A stretch of DNA of 64,000 bases from Massilia putida (lineage in GTDB: Bacteria; Pseudomonadota; Gammaproteobacteria; Burkholderiales; Burkholderiaceae_D). The position numbers were made by a program, and so were the translations under genes. Of the stretch, positions 32,218 to 41,222 are shown piece by piece (positions within the stretch are counted from its first letter, which is position 1; each line of letters begins with the position of its first letter). The stretch lies in the NCBI RefSeq assembly GCF_001941825.1, contig NZ_CP019038.1, forward strand, positions 6,696,001 through 6,760,000, read 5' to 3'. The notes below the pieces were generated by a model, which was not told the DNA's origin, made no database searches, and saw only the letters and a list, made by a program, of their open reading frames with translations.

Positions 32218-34527
32218 ATGAAGATTAATCGATGCACCAGGGCGCTCATCGGTAGCGTATTCGGCGGCGTCCTCATGACCGCGCTGGTCGCGGCACCGGC
32301 GCAGGCCCAAAGCTACACGTGGCAGAACGTGCAGATCGTCGGCGGCGGGTACGTGCCCGGCATCATTGCCCATCCTGGGCAACAGGGCCTGTTCTACGCG
32401 AAGACCGACGTCGGCGGGGCATACCGCTACAATTCGGCGACCGGCACGTGGATCCAGCTGAACGACTGGACGCCGTCCGCCAACGGCAACTGGATGGGCG
32501 TCGACAGCATCGCCGTCGATCCCAACAACGTCAACATGCTCTTCATGACCGTCGGCGCCTACGACACCTATTCATGGGCGCCGGCCGGGGCGGTCCTCGT
32601 GTCGTCGAACCAGGGCGCCAGCTTCACCCTGCACCAGATGCCGTTCCCGATGGGGGCGAACACCCGGGGCCGCGACGCCGGCGAGCGCCTGCAGGTGGAC
32701 CCCAACAACGGCAACGTGCTGTTCTACGGCACCCGCAACGACAGCCTGCTGACGCCATACAACAACGGCATGAACGGCCTCTGGACCAGTACCGACCAGG
32801 GCAGCACCTGGACGCAGGTCGCCGCCGGCAATGCGCCGCCGCTGTCCAGCGACGGCACCGGTTCCGGCATCGCGTTCCTCGCGTTCTACAAGCCGTCGCT
32901 GGCCAACGGACGCACGCAGACGATCTTCGCCGGCGTGTCCGACGACAAGGCACCCTCCACGCTGTACGTCAGCACGGACGCCGGTGCCCACTGGAGCGCC
33001 GTCAGCGGCGGTCCGGGCACCACGGCCACGAGCGGCATGTACCCGAACCACGGCCTGATCGGACCGGACGGCAATCTCTACATCACCTACGGCAATGCGG
33101 CAGGCCCGTACGGCATCACCAACGGCCAGGTGTGGAAGTACAGCATCGGCCAGAAAACCTGGCAGAACATCACCCCGGTCGCGCCCACCTCGAGCGACAC
33201 GTTCGGCTACGACGGCCTGGCCCTGGACCCGCGCAAATCCGGCACGGTCGTCGTCTCGACGACGGACCGCTACAACGTCGGCGACACCATCTTCCGTTCG
33301 ACGAGCGGCGGCAATGCGGGCAGCTGGGTGGACCTGAAGTCCAAGGCCACGTTCAGCTGGACGCAGGCCCCGTGGGCGCCTTGGGGCAACCCGAACGCGT
33401 TCGGCAACTGGATGAACGTGGTCATCGATCCGTTCAACTCGAACAACCTGTTCTACGGGACGGGCGGCGGCATCTTCGGCACGACCAACCTGACCAATGC
33501 GGACAGCGGCCTCGGCGTCACGTTCAGCGTCGCGGCCAAGGGCATCGAGGAAACGGTGCCGCAGAGCCTCGCGGCGCCGACGTCGGGCGCGCCGCTGATC
33601 GCCGCGATCGGCGACGTGTGCGGCTTCGTCTTCAATTCGCTGACGACGCCGCCGAACGCGATGATTTCCACCACCAGCGGCACCGGCGTCGCCGCCGCGT
33701 GCAACTCCGGCGCCGGCATCGACTGGTCCAAGGGCAATCCGGCGAACATGGTCATGGTGGGCACCTCGTCCTACCCGACGGACCGGCCGGTCGGCGTGAT
33801 CAGCACCAACGGCGGCAGCAGCTGGAGCGCCTTCCCGGCCCTGCCGGCGGGCATGGTGCGCGGCGGCGGCACGGTGGCGATCGGCACCGACGGCACCTCC
33901 ATCGTCTGGTCGGCGTACGCGAGCGACAAGGTGGCGCCGGTGTATTCGACCAACGGCGGCGCCTCGTGGTCCACCATCACGTTCTTTGGCAACACGCTGC
34001 CCGTCGGCGCCAGCATGCTGTCGGACGGTGCGCAGAACATCTTCTACGCATGGCAGTCCGGTTCGACGAATTTCTATGTCGGGAACGGCGCCGCGAGCTG
34101 GTACCAGGCGCCCGCGCTGCCGGTGGCGCCGACCCAGGTGTCGACGGTGCCGGGCCGGGGCGGCGAGGTGTGGATGGTGGCCAACAGCGGCGTGTACAAG
34201 AGCACGAACTCCGGTTCGTCGTGGAGCGCGCCGACCACGATCAGCTGGGCCGGCTTCGCCTTCACGCCGACCTCCATCGGCTTCGGCAAGGCCGCCACGG
34301 GCGCCACCTACCCGGCCATCTACTCGGGCGGCCAGTTCTCCGACGGCACGACGGGGGTGATGCGCTCCATCGACGGCGGTTCGACGTGGGTGAAGATTAA
34401 CGACGGCAACCACCAGTGGGGCGGCATCAGCCAGGTCGTCGGCGACATGCGCACGTTCGGCACCGTCTACCTGAACAGCAGTGGCGGCATGGGCCGGGGC
34501 ATCATCTACGGCACGTCGGCGAACTGA
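32218..34527 (+). CDS. GH74 xyloglucanase-like secreted glycoside hydrolase
   Basis: This 769-residue exported protein starts at the ATG at 32218 after CGGAG. The signal peptide ends AQAQ near residue 36. The body is two seven-bladed propellers built from BNR-like repeats (GLWTSTDQGSTWTQVA, LYVSTDAGAHWSAVSGG, GVISTNGGSSWSAFPAL). The likely catalytic Asp pair of GH74 is visible: D64 in YAKTDVGGAYRY (base) and D466 in AIGDVCGF (acid), by analogy with characterised xyloglucanases. It cuts the beta-1,4-glucan backbone of plant xyloglucan outside the cell. No carbohydrate-binding module or linker is attached. The next gene, a GspC-like protein, starts 20 bp after its stop, so the two may be co-transcribed. 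Confidence 0.9.
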   Translation: MKINRCTRALIGSVFGGVLMTALVAAPAQAQSYTWQNVQIVGGGYVPGIIAHPGQQGLFYAKTDVGGAYRYNSATGTWIQLNDWTPSANGNWMGVDSIAVDPNNVNMLFMTVGAYDTYSWAPAGAVLVSSNQGASFTLHQMPFPMGANTRGRDAGERLQVDPNNGNVLFYGTRNDSLLTPYNNGMNGLWTSTDQGSTWTQVAAGNAPPLSSDGTGSGIAFLAFYKPSLANGRTQTIFAGVSDDKAPSTLYVSTDAGAHWSAVSGGPGTTATSGMYPNHGLIGPDGNLYITYGNAAGPYGITNGQVWKYSIGQKTWQNITPVAPTSSDTFGYDGLALDPRKSGTVVVSTTDRYNVGDTIFRSTSGGNAGSWVDLKSKATFSWTQAPWAPWGNPNAFGNWMNVVIDPFNSNNLFYGTGGGIFGTTNLTNADSGLGVTFSVAAKGIEETVPQSLAAPTSGAPLIAAIGDVCGFVFNSLTTPPNAMISTTSGTGVAAACNSGAGIDWSKGNPANMVMVGTSSYPTDRPVGVISTNGGSSWSAFPALPAGMVRGGGTVAIGTDGTSIVWSAYASDKVAPVYSTNGGASWSTITFFGNTLPVGASMLSDGAQNIFYAWQSGSTNFYVGNGAASWYQAPALPVAPTQVSTVPGRGGEVWMVANSGVYKSTNSGSSWSAPTTISWAGFAFTPTSIGFGKAATGATYPAIYSGGQFSDGTTGVMRSIDGGSTWVKINDGNHQWGGISQVVGDMRTFGTVYLNSSGGMGRGIIYGTSAN

Positions 34528-34547
34528 CCGGTGCGGCGGACAACTGA

Positions 34548-35186
34548 ATGGGACACGTGAGACTTTTGCCGCTCGCCGCCGCCGTGGCCCTGTTCAGCGC
34601 CGCGTGCGCATCGGCCGCGTATTGGGGACTGCAGTGGTTCCGGCCGCAGCAGCAGCCCGTCGCGGCCGCACCGCACGCTGCACCCGCGCCGCCCGCCATC
34701 GAGGCCGCGGCGAGCCTCTTCGGCGGTGCGCCGTCCGGCGCCGCCGCCAGCGCCTATCAGCTGAGGGGCGTCATCGAGGCGGGACCCGAGGGCGTCGCGA
34801 TCCTCGGCGCGGAAGGCAAGCCGGCACGGGCCGTCGTCGTCGACACGGAAGTGGCGCCCGGCGTGCGGCTGACGGAAGTGCACCAGCGCTACGTGCTGCT
34901 GAACGAAGGCGGCGTGATCAAGCGTCTCGAGTTGCCGGAAAACGGGATCGGCGGCCTGGAACTCGTCGCGGCGGCCGCACCCGCACGCCCAACGTCGAAG
35001 GTGTATCACTCCGGCGAGGCGATGCCGCCGCCGGTCGTGGAGCCCGGTGCGCGCACGACGTCGGACGACATGGAGAGCAATCATCAGCGCCAGCTGACGG
35101 AGCACATGCGGTACATGGAGCAGATGCAGCGCACGCGGACGTCCGGCATCGGGCCCCCTGCGCTCGCGGCCAGGCCGCCGGGCTGA
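34548..35186 (+). CDS. Type II secretion protein N (GspC-like), orphan
   Basis: This 212-residue inner-membrane protein has one N-terminal TM helix (about 5-27; LAAAVALFSAACASAAYWGL), a Pro/Ala linker and an HR domain (about 60-128). The HR sequence LRGVIEAGPEGVAILGAEGK ... VVDTEVAPGVRLTEVHQRYV ... GGVIKRLELP is the pattern of GspC, the link between the inner platform and the secretin of the type II system. The rest is a polar tail without a PDZ domain. It is not next to other gsp genes but lies 20 bp after the secreted xyloglucanase, a plausible type II cargo. The start may be the ATG at 34548 or the GTG at 34557. Confidence 0.8.
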   Translation: MGHVRLLPLAAAVALFSAACASAAYWGLQWFRPQQQPVAAAPHAAPAPPAIEAAASLFGGAPSGAAASAYQLRGVIEAGPEGVAILGAEGKPARAVVVDTEVAPGVRLTEVHQRYVLLNEGGVIKRLELPENGIGGLELVAAAAPARPTSKVYHSGEAMPPPVVEPGARTTSDDMESNHQRQLTEHMRYMEQMQRTRTSGIGPPALAARPPG

Positions 35187-35199
35187 TACGCGCGGCGCG

Positions 35200-35487
35200 C
35201 TAGGTCGTGCGCCGTTCGCCGGACAGGTTCTCGTCCGGCGCCGGGTCGCCCCGCTCGTTGCGGAAGATGGCGCGGATGTTCATGGCGGCGAGGCCCGCCT
35301 GCAGCGCGATCAGCGCCCAGGCGCCGTCGTGCAAGCCCCACACGATCCACAGGACGTTACTGGCGATGAAGGTCCAGAAGCCGACGACGCGTTTCTTCGC
35401 GTGACGGGCGCCGACGAGGAAGGCGGCCACCAGGGTGACCGCCATCGCGGGCCATTGCAGAAAGTCCAGCAGCGTATCGACGTCCAC
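35200..35487 (-). CDS. Small three-TM membrane protein downstream of ku
   Basis: This 95-residue protein has three predicted membrane segments (about 12-27, 35-52 and 56-72; WPAMAVTLVAAFLVG, WTFIASNVLWIVWG, WALIALQAGLAAMNIR) and a polar C-terminus. Size and layout recall the SemiSWEET/PQ-loop or PnuC-like half transporters, but no diagnostic motif is clear. The start is a GTG at 35487 touching the ku stop codon without a gap (TGAGTG), so it is translationally coupled to ku. Whether it has any role in DNA repair is unknown. Confidence 0.7.
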   Translation of the reverse strand: MDVDTLLDFLQWPAMAVTLVAAFLVGARHAKKRVVGFWTFIASNVLWIVWGLHDGAWALIALQAGLAAMNIRAIFRNERGDPAPDENLSGERRTT

Positions 35488-36573
35488 TCAGGCTGCCTTC
35501 CTGCGCCGGGCGGGCGCCTTTGCCGTGGCGGACTTCGCCGCGGTCTTGCCCGCGGTCGCGCGCTTGGCCGCCGTCTTCGTCGCCGTCTTCGCGGTGGTCG
35601 ACTTCGCGGCCGTCGTGCGCCTCGCGCCCGCATGCGTGGCCGCGTGCGCGGGCGCCTTGCGCGCGCGCGGCGGGGGCGTTTCGTCGCTGTCCTCGTCCTC
35701 GTCGCGCGCCGGCTTCTTCGCTTTACGCGGCGGCGGTTCGTCGTCGTCGTCGTCGTCGGATGCCGCGGCCTTGGCCGGCTTCTTGCCCAGGCTGGACTGC
35801 AGCAGCGACACGAGGTCGATGACGTTCGTCTTGGCCGGCTTTTCTTCCTCCGGCTCCGGTTCCGTCAGCGTCTTGGTCTGGTTGGCGGCGACTTTTTTCT
35901 TGATCAGCGCGAGCACGTCTTCGCGGTAGGTGTCGTGGTACTGCTGCGGCTTCCACTTCTCGCTCATGCCTTCCACGAGCGCCTTGGCCATCTGCAGTTC
36001 CTTGTCCGTGACCTGCGCGGCCTTCGAGTCCGCGCCCGGGATTTTCAACTCGTCGGTGGGGCGGATCTCGTCCGGATAGCGCAGCGTGTTCAGCACGATG
36101 GTGTCGCCCACGCACACGAGGGCGGCCAGGTGCTGCTTGACGCGGATGACGACGTTGGCGATGCCGATCTTGCCCACCTCGCGCAGCGTCTCGCGCAGCA
36201 GCGCATAGACCTTGTCGCCACCCTTGCCGGGGGCCAGGTAATACGGCTGTTCGTAATAGATCAGCGGGACCTGGTCGGCGTTGACGAAGGCGAGGATGTC
36301 GATGGTCTGCGTCGCCTCCGGATTGGCGCGGCGCAGGTCCTCGTCGGTCAGCACGACGTATTCGCCATCCTTGTATTCATAGCCCTTGACGATGTCGTCC
36401 CAGGACACTTCCTTGCCCGTCGCCTTGTTGTAGCGCTTGAAGCCGATCGGCGCGAAGTCGCGCCGGTCGAGCATCGTCAGGTCGAGCCCCTGGTCGCTCG
36501 CCGCCGGATACATCTCGACCGGGATATGCACCAGCCCGAAGCTGATCGCACCCTTCCACATACTTCTCGCCAT
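35488..36573 (-). CDS. ku: Ku, non-homologous end-joining protein, with basic tail
   Basis: This 361-residue Ku homodimer subunit starts at the ATG at 36573 after AGAGGAG. The core (about 1-255) has the family signatures MWKGAISFGLVHIPV, RYNKATGKEV and LALIKKKVAA. Ku binds and bridges DNA ends and recruits LigD. From about residue 270 there is an acidic run (SDDDDDDEPPP), then about 70 residues of Lys, Ala, Thr and Arg repeats (KSTTAKTATKTAAKRATAGK). This histone H1-like tail, in some bacterial Ku proteins, binds DNA without a free end. The 3' end of the gene touches a small membrane-protein gene. ligD lies 3.5 kb away on the other strand. Confidence 0.96.
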   Translation of the reverse strand: MARSMWKGAISFGLVHIPVEMYPAASDQGLDLTMLDRRDFAPIGFKRYNKATGKEVSWDDIVKGYEYKDGEYVVLTDEDLRRANPEATQTIDILAFVNADQVPLIYYEQPYYLAPGKGGDKVYALLRETLREVGKIGIANVVIRVKQHLAALVCVGDTIVLNTLRYPDEIRPTDELKIPGADSKAAQVTDKELQMAKALVEGMSEKWKPQQYHDTYREDVLALIKKKVAANQTKTLTEPEPEEEKPAKTNVIDLVSLLQSSLGKKPAKAAASDDDDDDEPPPRKAKKPARDEDEDSDETPPPRARKAPAHAATHAGARRTTAAKSTTAKTATKTAAKRATAGKTAAKSATAKAPARRRKAA

Positions 36574-36720
36574 GATCGACTCCTCTGGTGGGCCGCGGCG
36601 AACCTGCTGCGCGTTGCAGATTCGGCCTGCGATGCTCGCCGTACCTTAAGTAAGGCTGCGCGTCTCGGCCAAATCTGCCGCCGCTCGCTACGGTTCTCCG
36701 CGGCCCTGACACGTTGACAA

Positions 36721-37695
36721 TTACTCGCCCACCGATCCGGTGATCGGCAGCACGACGCCCGTCACATAGCCCGAGCACACGTTGGACGCCAGGTACACGT
36801 ACGCCGGCGACAGCTCTTCCGGCTGGGCCGGACGGCCGAACGTCGTGCTCTGGCCGAACTTGGTGATGTCTTCGGGCGACTGGTCGGCCGGGTTCAGCGG
36901 CGTCCACACGGGGCCCGGCGCGACGGCGTTCACGCGGATGCCCTGGTCCAGCAGGTTCGCGGCGAGGGACATCGTGAACGCGTGGATGGCGCCCTTCGTG
37001 GTCGAGTAGTCGAGCAGCTTCTTCGAGCCTTTCAGGCCCGTCACGGAACCCGTGTTGATGATGGCCGCGCCGCGCTTCATGTAGGGCAGGGCGGCCTTCG
37101 CCATGTGGAAGTAGCCGTAGATATTCGTGCGCATCGTCTCGTCGAAGCGGTCTTCCGTCAGATCGAGCAGCGACGCGGCGTGTTCCTGGAACGCGGCGTT
37201 GTTCACCAGGACGTCGAGCCGGCCCCACTTGGCGACGATCTGGTCGACGGCCTGCTGGCAGAACTCCATATCCTTCACGTCGCCCGCGATCGTCACGCAT
37301 TTCGTGCCCTCGGCCTCGACCAGGCGCTGCGTCTCGGCCGCGTCCTCGTGTTCGTTCAGGTACAGGATCGCGACGTCGGCGCCTTCGCGCGCGAACAGCA
37401 CCGCGACGGCGCGCCCGATGCCGGAATCGCCGCCCGTGACGATGGCCACCTGGCCTGCCAGCTTGCCGCTGCCCTTGTAATGTTCGGCCATGAACCTGGG
37501 CTTGAGCTCCATCTGGGCTTCCAGGCCCGGCTTGGCCAGGTGCTGGGCGGGGAAGTCGCCGCTCGGCTGCTGGATGCCCGTCTGGGCCGCATTGCTGCCG
37601 CTGCCCTGGTCACCCTTCTGCATGCTGGCGTCATGCTGGTCCTGGCGGTTCTGGATCGCCTTCTGCTTGTTCGCTGCATCGTCCTGTGTTGCCAT
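36721..37695 (-). CDS. Short-chain dehydrogenase/reductase with N-terminal extension
   Basis: This 324-residue classical SDR starts at the ATG at 37695 after AAGGAGAGA. Residues 1-60 are a polar, Gln-rich extension (KQKAIQNRQDQHDASMQKGD) typical of the YhdF/YdaD/GsiB-associated stress SDRs. The cofactor motif is TGGDSGIG (87-94), followed by NNAA (165-168), Ser217 in NTGSVTG and the catalytic pair Tyr230/Lys234 in YSTTK. Relatives in Bacillus and Gram-negatives belong to general stress regulons; the substrate is unknown. It lies upstream of ku on the same strand, 147 bp away. Confidence 0.9.
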   Translation of the reverse strand: MATQDDAANKQKAIQNRQDQHDASMQKGDQGSGSNAAQTGIQQPSGDFPAQHLAKPGLEAQMELKPRFMAEHYKGSGKLAGQVAIVTGGDSGIGRAVAVLFAREGADVAILYLNEHEDAAETQRLVEAEGTKCVTIAGDVKDMEFCQQAVDQIVAKWGRLDVLVNNAAFQEHAASLLDLTEDRFDETMRTNIYGYFHMAKAALPYMKRGAAIINTGSVTGLKGSKKLLDYSTTKGAIHAFTMSLAANLLDQGIRVNAVAPGPVWTPLNPADQSPEDITKFGQSTTFGRPAQPEELSPAYVYLASNVCSGYVTGVVLPITGSVGE

Positions 37696-37844
37696 GGTGC
37701 TCTCTCCTTGTGCATGATTCCGCCAGTATTCCGGCGCAGGCAGGGCGCTGACGGTGCGGTTCCACACATTGCGAGCATTTGCTAGGCGTTACAGGTGCTT
37801 TGTGGCAAACTTGTTACCGTAACAAAGTATTCCAGGGGTGGATG

Positions 37845-39302
37845 ATGGCGCAGCAGACGGATGGGGAAGCAGGGCGGACCGGGGTGTACCTGAGTCCGAT
37901 GGCGCAGCGTCGGGCCGAGTTCGCGGATGCGTGCGCGTCCCTGTTCGCGCGCCTGCACCTGGCCGACAGCGCCGACGTCGCCGCCAGCCTGCTGGCGCGC
38001 GAGCAGCCGGACCTGCTCGTCATCGACCTCGACCGTTTCGAGCCGAGCATCGACGCGGATGCGCTGGGCGACCTCGTCGCCCGCCGCGCCGGCCTGCCCG
38101 TCTTGCTGCTGTGTCCCTTCGCGGCCGCGGCCTGGGTGCCGGCGCTGATGGCCAGCGGTCCCGTCGCCTATGCCGTCACGCCGCTCGACGCGGCGGCGCT
38201 GCGCGCAGCCGTGGACGCGCGCCTGATGCTCCCCGACGCGCCGCCGGACGACGCTTCCAGCCTGCGCGCCTTGCTCGGCCTGCGCGCCCGCGTGCAGGCG
38301 GCGGTCGACGGGGCGGAGGATGCGCACCAGCTGTCCGAAGCCCTGTGCGCCGCGCTGTGCGCGTGGCCGGGCGTGCTGCATGCCGGCGTGTTCCTGCGCG
38401 CAGACGACAACGATCTGCAGCTGGTTGCCCAACAGGGGCCCGACGCCCTGCTGCTCGGCGCGCTGCTGCAGCGCACGGACCGGCTGCTGCAGGTGCCGCT
38501 GCGCCATGCATTCCCCGGCCTGCTCGCGGCGGCCGGCGGCAGCGCCGTGCTGGTCGAGGCGCCGGAACAGCCGGGCGAACCGGCGCTGGCGGAAGGCTTG
38601 CGCGCGCACGGCGTCGCGATGGCGCTGGGTCTGCCGATTCCGGCCGACGGTCCCGGCGCCCCGTGCGGCGCGTTGTCGCTGCTGTTCGGCGTCGCGCGCG
38701 CCTTCTCGCTGGAAGACTGGACGACCTTGCAGGACGTGGCGGCCCTGGCCGCCCTGGGCCTGCGCCTGGCCGGCATCGTCCGGGAAAACGACCACCTGCT
38801 GGCGCGCCTGACGTATATCTCGACGACGGACGCGCTGACCGGCGTGGCGAACCGCCGTCACGGCGAAGCGTTGCTGGAACAGGAAATCAAGCGCGCCCGC
38901 CGCTACCGCGTGCCGCTCGCGCTGCTGTCGTTCGACATCGACCGTTTCAAAGCCGTCAACGACACGTACGGCTATCCCGTCGGCGACGTGGCGCTGCGCG
39001 CGGTGGCCGACACGGCCAGGGCCGTGCTGCGCGCCAGCGACATCCTCGTGCGCTCGGGCGGCGAGGAATTCCACATCATCGCGCCGCACACGAGCGCCAT
39101 CGACGGCCTCAAGATGGCGGAAAAGGTGCGCGTGGCGATCGAACGGGCCGAGATCCCCGGCTGCGACCACGTGACGGTGAGCCTCGGCGTGGCCCAGCTG
39201 GGGGAGCGGGAGAGCGGCGATTCGCTGACCCAGCGCACCGATGCCGCCCTCGCGCGCGCCAAGCGGGCGGGCCGCAACTGCGTCGAACTGGCGATGCAGT
39301 GA
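37845..39302 (+). CDS. Diguanylate cyclase, REC-like/GAF/GGEEF
   Basis: This protein of 485 residues has ATGs at 37842 and 37845 after AGGGG; the second has better spacing. The N-terminus (about 15-125) looks like a degenerate receiver (LLVIDLDRFEPS, VLLLCPFAAAAW, AVTPLD) without the acidic pocket. A GAF domain (about 140-310) follows. The GGDEF domain (about 320-485) has signature RSGGEEF and an RxxD inhibition site (RASD). It should synthesise cyclic di-GMP. The stop codon overlaps the GTG of the sulP gene (GTGA), so the two are made together. This suggests control of, or by, the transporter. Confidence 0.9.
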   Translation: MAQQTDGEAGRTGVYLSPMAQRRAEFADACASLFARLHLADSADVAASLLAREQPDLLVIDLDRFEPSIDADALGDLVARRAGLPVLLLCPFAAAAWVPALMASGPVAYAVTPLDAAALRAAVDARLMLPDAPPDDASSLRALLGLRARVQAAVDGAEDAHQLSEALCAALCAWPGVLHAGVFLRADDNDLQLVAQQGPDALLLGALLQRTDRLLQVPLRHAFPGLLAAAGGSAVLVEAPEQPGEPALAEGLRAHGVAMALGLPIPADGPGAPCGALSLLFGVARAFSLEDWTTLQDVAALAALGLRLAGIVRENDHLLARLTYISTTDALTGVANRRHGEALLEQEIKRARRYRVPLALLSFDIDRFKAVNDTYGYPVGDVALRAVADTARAVLRASDILVRSGGEEFHIIAPHTSAIDGLKMAEKVRVAIERAEIPGCDHVTVSLGVAQLGERESGDSLTQRTDAALARAKRAGRNCVELAMQ

Positions 39303-40969
39303 GCGGCAGCGCGTCGACGGCGCCGCGCCTGCCCGGCTGGTTGCGGGCCTATCGCCGCACCGACCTGGCGGGCGACGTCGGCGCCGGCATCGTCGTCGCC
39401 ATGATGATGATCCCGCAGGGCATGGCGTACGCCCTCGTGGCCGGCCTGCCGCCGGTGGCGGGCCTGTACGCCGGCATCGTGCCGCCGCTGCTGTACGCGC
39501 TGTTGGGCACGAGTTCCACCCAGTCCGTCGGGCCGATGGCGATCATCTCGCTGATGACGGCGTCCGCGCTGGCGCCGCTGGCATCCCCCGGCAGCGCGCT
39601 GTACGGCATGCTCGCGGCGCAGCTGGCCATGTTGTCCGGCGTCGTGCTGCTCGCGTGCGGCCTGCTGCGCGTGGGCTTCCTCGCGAACTTCTTTTCGCGT
39701 CCCGTGATGAACGGCTTCACGCTGGGCTCCGCCGTCGTGATCTCGCTGGGCCAGGTGCCGACCCTGCTCGGCGCGACGCCGCCGCACCTGCACGGCCCCA
39801 GCGCCGCGCTGGGCGTGGGGAGCGTCGCGCTGCTGCTGTTCGCCCGGCGCGCCCTGGCGCCGTTGCTGCGGCGGTTCGGCGTGCCGTGCGGCGCGGCCGA
39901 CGTCGCGGCCAAGCTGGCGCCGATGGTGCTGGTCCTCGGCGGCATCGCGCTCGTCGCGCTGCTGCGCCTCGACCGCGCCGGCGTGCAGGTGACCGGCCCC
40001 GTGCCGTCCGGCCTGCCGCGCCTGGGCCTGGCGACGTCCGCCGCGCATTGGCGGGAACTCCTGAAACCCGCGCTGTTGACCAGCTTCATGAGCTTCCTGA
40101 TCGCGATGTCGGGCGCGCAGGCGCTGGCCTTGAAGCGCGCGGAAAAGCTGCGCACGAACCGCGAGCTCGTGGGCCTGGGACTCGCCAACGTCGGCAGCGC
40201 GCTGTCCGGCGGCTTTCCCGTGACGGGCAGCCTGTCGCGCTCCGCCGTGAATGTCGCGGCCGGCGCCCGCACGCAACTGGCGGGCGTGATCACGGCGGCG
40301 CTGCTCGCGGGCGCGCTCGTGCTGCCGACAGGATGGCTCGCGCTGTTGCCGCTGCCCGTACTGGCCGCGACGATCATCGTCGCCGTACTGGGCATGCTGG
40401 ACTGGTCGACCTTGCGCACGGCGTGGCACTACGACCGCGCCGACGCGCTGGCGCTGCTGGCGACGGCGGGCGGCGTGCTGCTGCTCGGGGTGGAGGCGGG
40501 CGTCGTGCTCGGATTGCTGCTGTCGCTGGGGACGATGATCTGGCGCGAGAGCCGGCCCCACATCGCGGTACTGGGCCGGATTCCGCACACGGAGCACTTC
40601 CGCAACATCGACCGCTATTCGGTCGAGACCGATCCCGGCGTCCTGCTGCTGCGCGTCGATGCCGGCCTATTTTTCGGCAATATCGAAGCGGTCAGCCAGC
40701 GCATCGAGGAAGAGCTGGCGGCCCACGGCGACGCCCGCCACCTCGTGCTGGTGCTGTCGGCCGTGAACGCCATCGACAGCTCGGCGCTGTTCGGGCTGCT
40801 GGAACTGAACCGGGGGTTGGCGCGGCGCGGCGTTGGCCTGCATTTGGCCGAGGTCAAGGGACCGGTGCTGGACCGCCTGCGCGCGTCGACGCTGTTGAGT
40901 GAGCTCAGCGGTCGTCTCTTTTTGAGCACAGCCAACGCCTGGGATGCTCTCGCACGGCACGGTACGTGA
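39299..40969 (+). CDS. SulP-family anion transporter with STAS domain
   Basis: This 556-residue membrane protein starts at a GTG at 39299 inside the stop of the upstream cyclase gene. The SulP signature is seen at the first TMs (DVGAGIVVAMMMIPQGMAYA, then GLPPVAGLYAGIVPPLLYAL). The conserved central blocks FSRPVMNGFTLGSAV and GGFPVTGSLSRSAVN are present. Ten or more TM helices fill residues 20-420. The C-terminal STAS domain (about 440-550) contains LVLSAVNAIDSSALFGLLEL, where anti-sigma antagonists carry their phospho-Ser. The family carries sulfate, bicarbonate or C4-dicarboxylates; the substrate cannot be told. Coupling to a cyclase is unusual. Confidence 0.92.
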   Translation: MSGSASTAPRLPGWLRAYRRTDLAGDVGAGIVVAMMMIPQGMAYALVAGLPPVAGLYAGIVPPLLYALLGTSSTQSVGPMAIISLMTASALAPLASPGSALYGMLAAQLAMLSGVVLLACGLLRVGFLANFFSRPVMNGFTLGSAVVISLGQVPTLLGATPPHLHGPSAALGVGSVALLLFARRALAPLLRRFGVPCGAADVAAKLAPMVLVLGGIALVALLRLDRAGVQVTGPVPSGLPRLGLATSAAHWRELLKPALLTSFMSFLIAMSGAQALALKRAEKLRTNRELVGLGLANVGSALSGGFPVTGSLSRSAVNVAAGARTQLAGVITAALLAGALVLPTGWLALLPLPVLAATIIVAVLGMLDWSTLRTAWHYDRADALALLATAGGVLLLGVEAGVVLGLLLSLGTMIWRESRPHIAVLGRIPHTEHFRNIDRYSVETDPGVLLLRVDAGLFFGNIEAVSQRIEEELAAHGDARHLVLVLSAVNAIDSSALFGLLELNRGLARRGVGLHLAEVKGPVLDRLRASTLLSELSGRLFLSTANAWDALARHGT

Positions 40970-41030
40970 TTGCAAGCAAATCCCAGCTGTGGCAGGATGG
41001 AACCAAGGTTTTAGAGAAAAGGTGGATATC

Positions 41031-41222
41031 ATGCCGCGCCCCAGCATTGTCGTTATTCTGTTGTCAACCGTCGTCCTGGCCGCCCTCGGCTTCGCCGCCG
41101 CCGTCCCGGCCGGCATCGCCCTGGCGCTGACGTTCGAACTGGCCGCCTCCAAGCGCGCGGCCGACCGCGAGCGCGCCCTGCGCCCGGTCCGCATCGCCCG
41201 TCCGCTGCGCCGCCGCCGCTGA
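41031..41222 (+). CDS. Small single-TM membrane protein
   Basis: This 63-residue protein starts at the ATG at 41031, with AAAAGGTGG upstream. One hydrophobic segment (about 5-33; IVVILLSTVVLAALGFAAAV) is followed by a strongly basic C-terminus (RALRPVRIARPLRRRR) that should stay in the cytoplasm. It is not part of the sulP operon by spacing (61 bp) but is on the same strand. No homology recognised. Confidence 0.6.
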   Translation: MPRPSIVVILLSTVVLAALGFAAAVPAGIALALTFELAASKRAADRERALRPVRIARPLRRRR

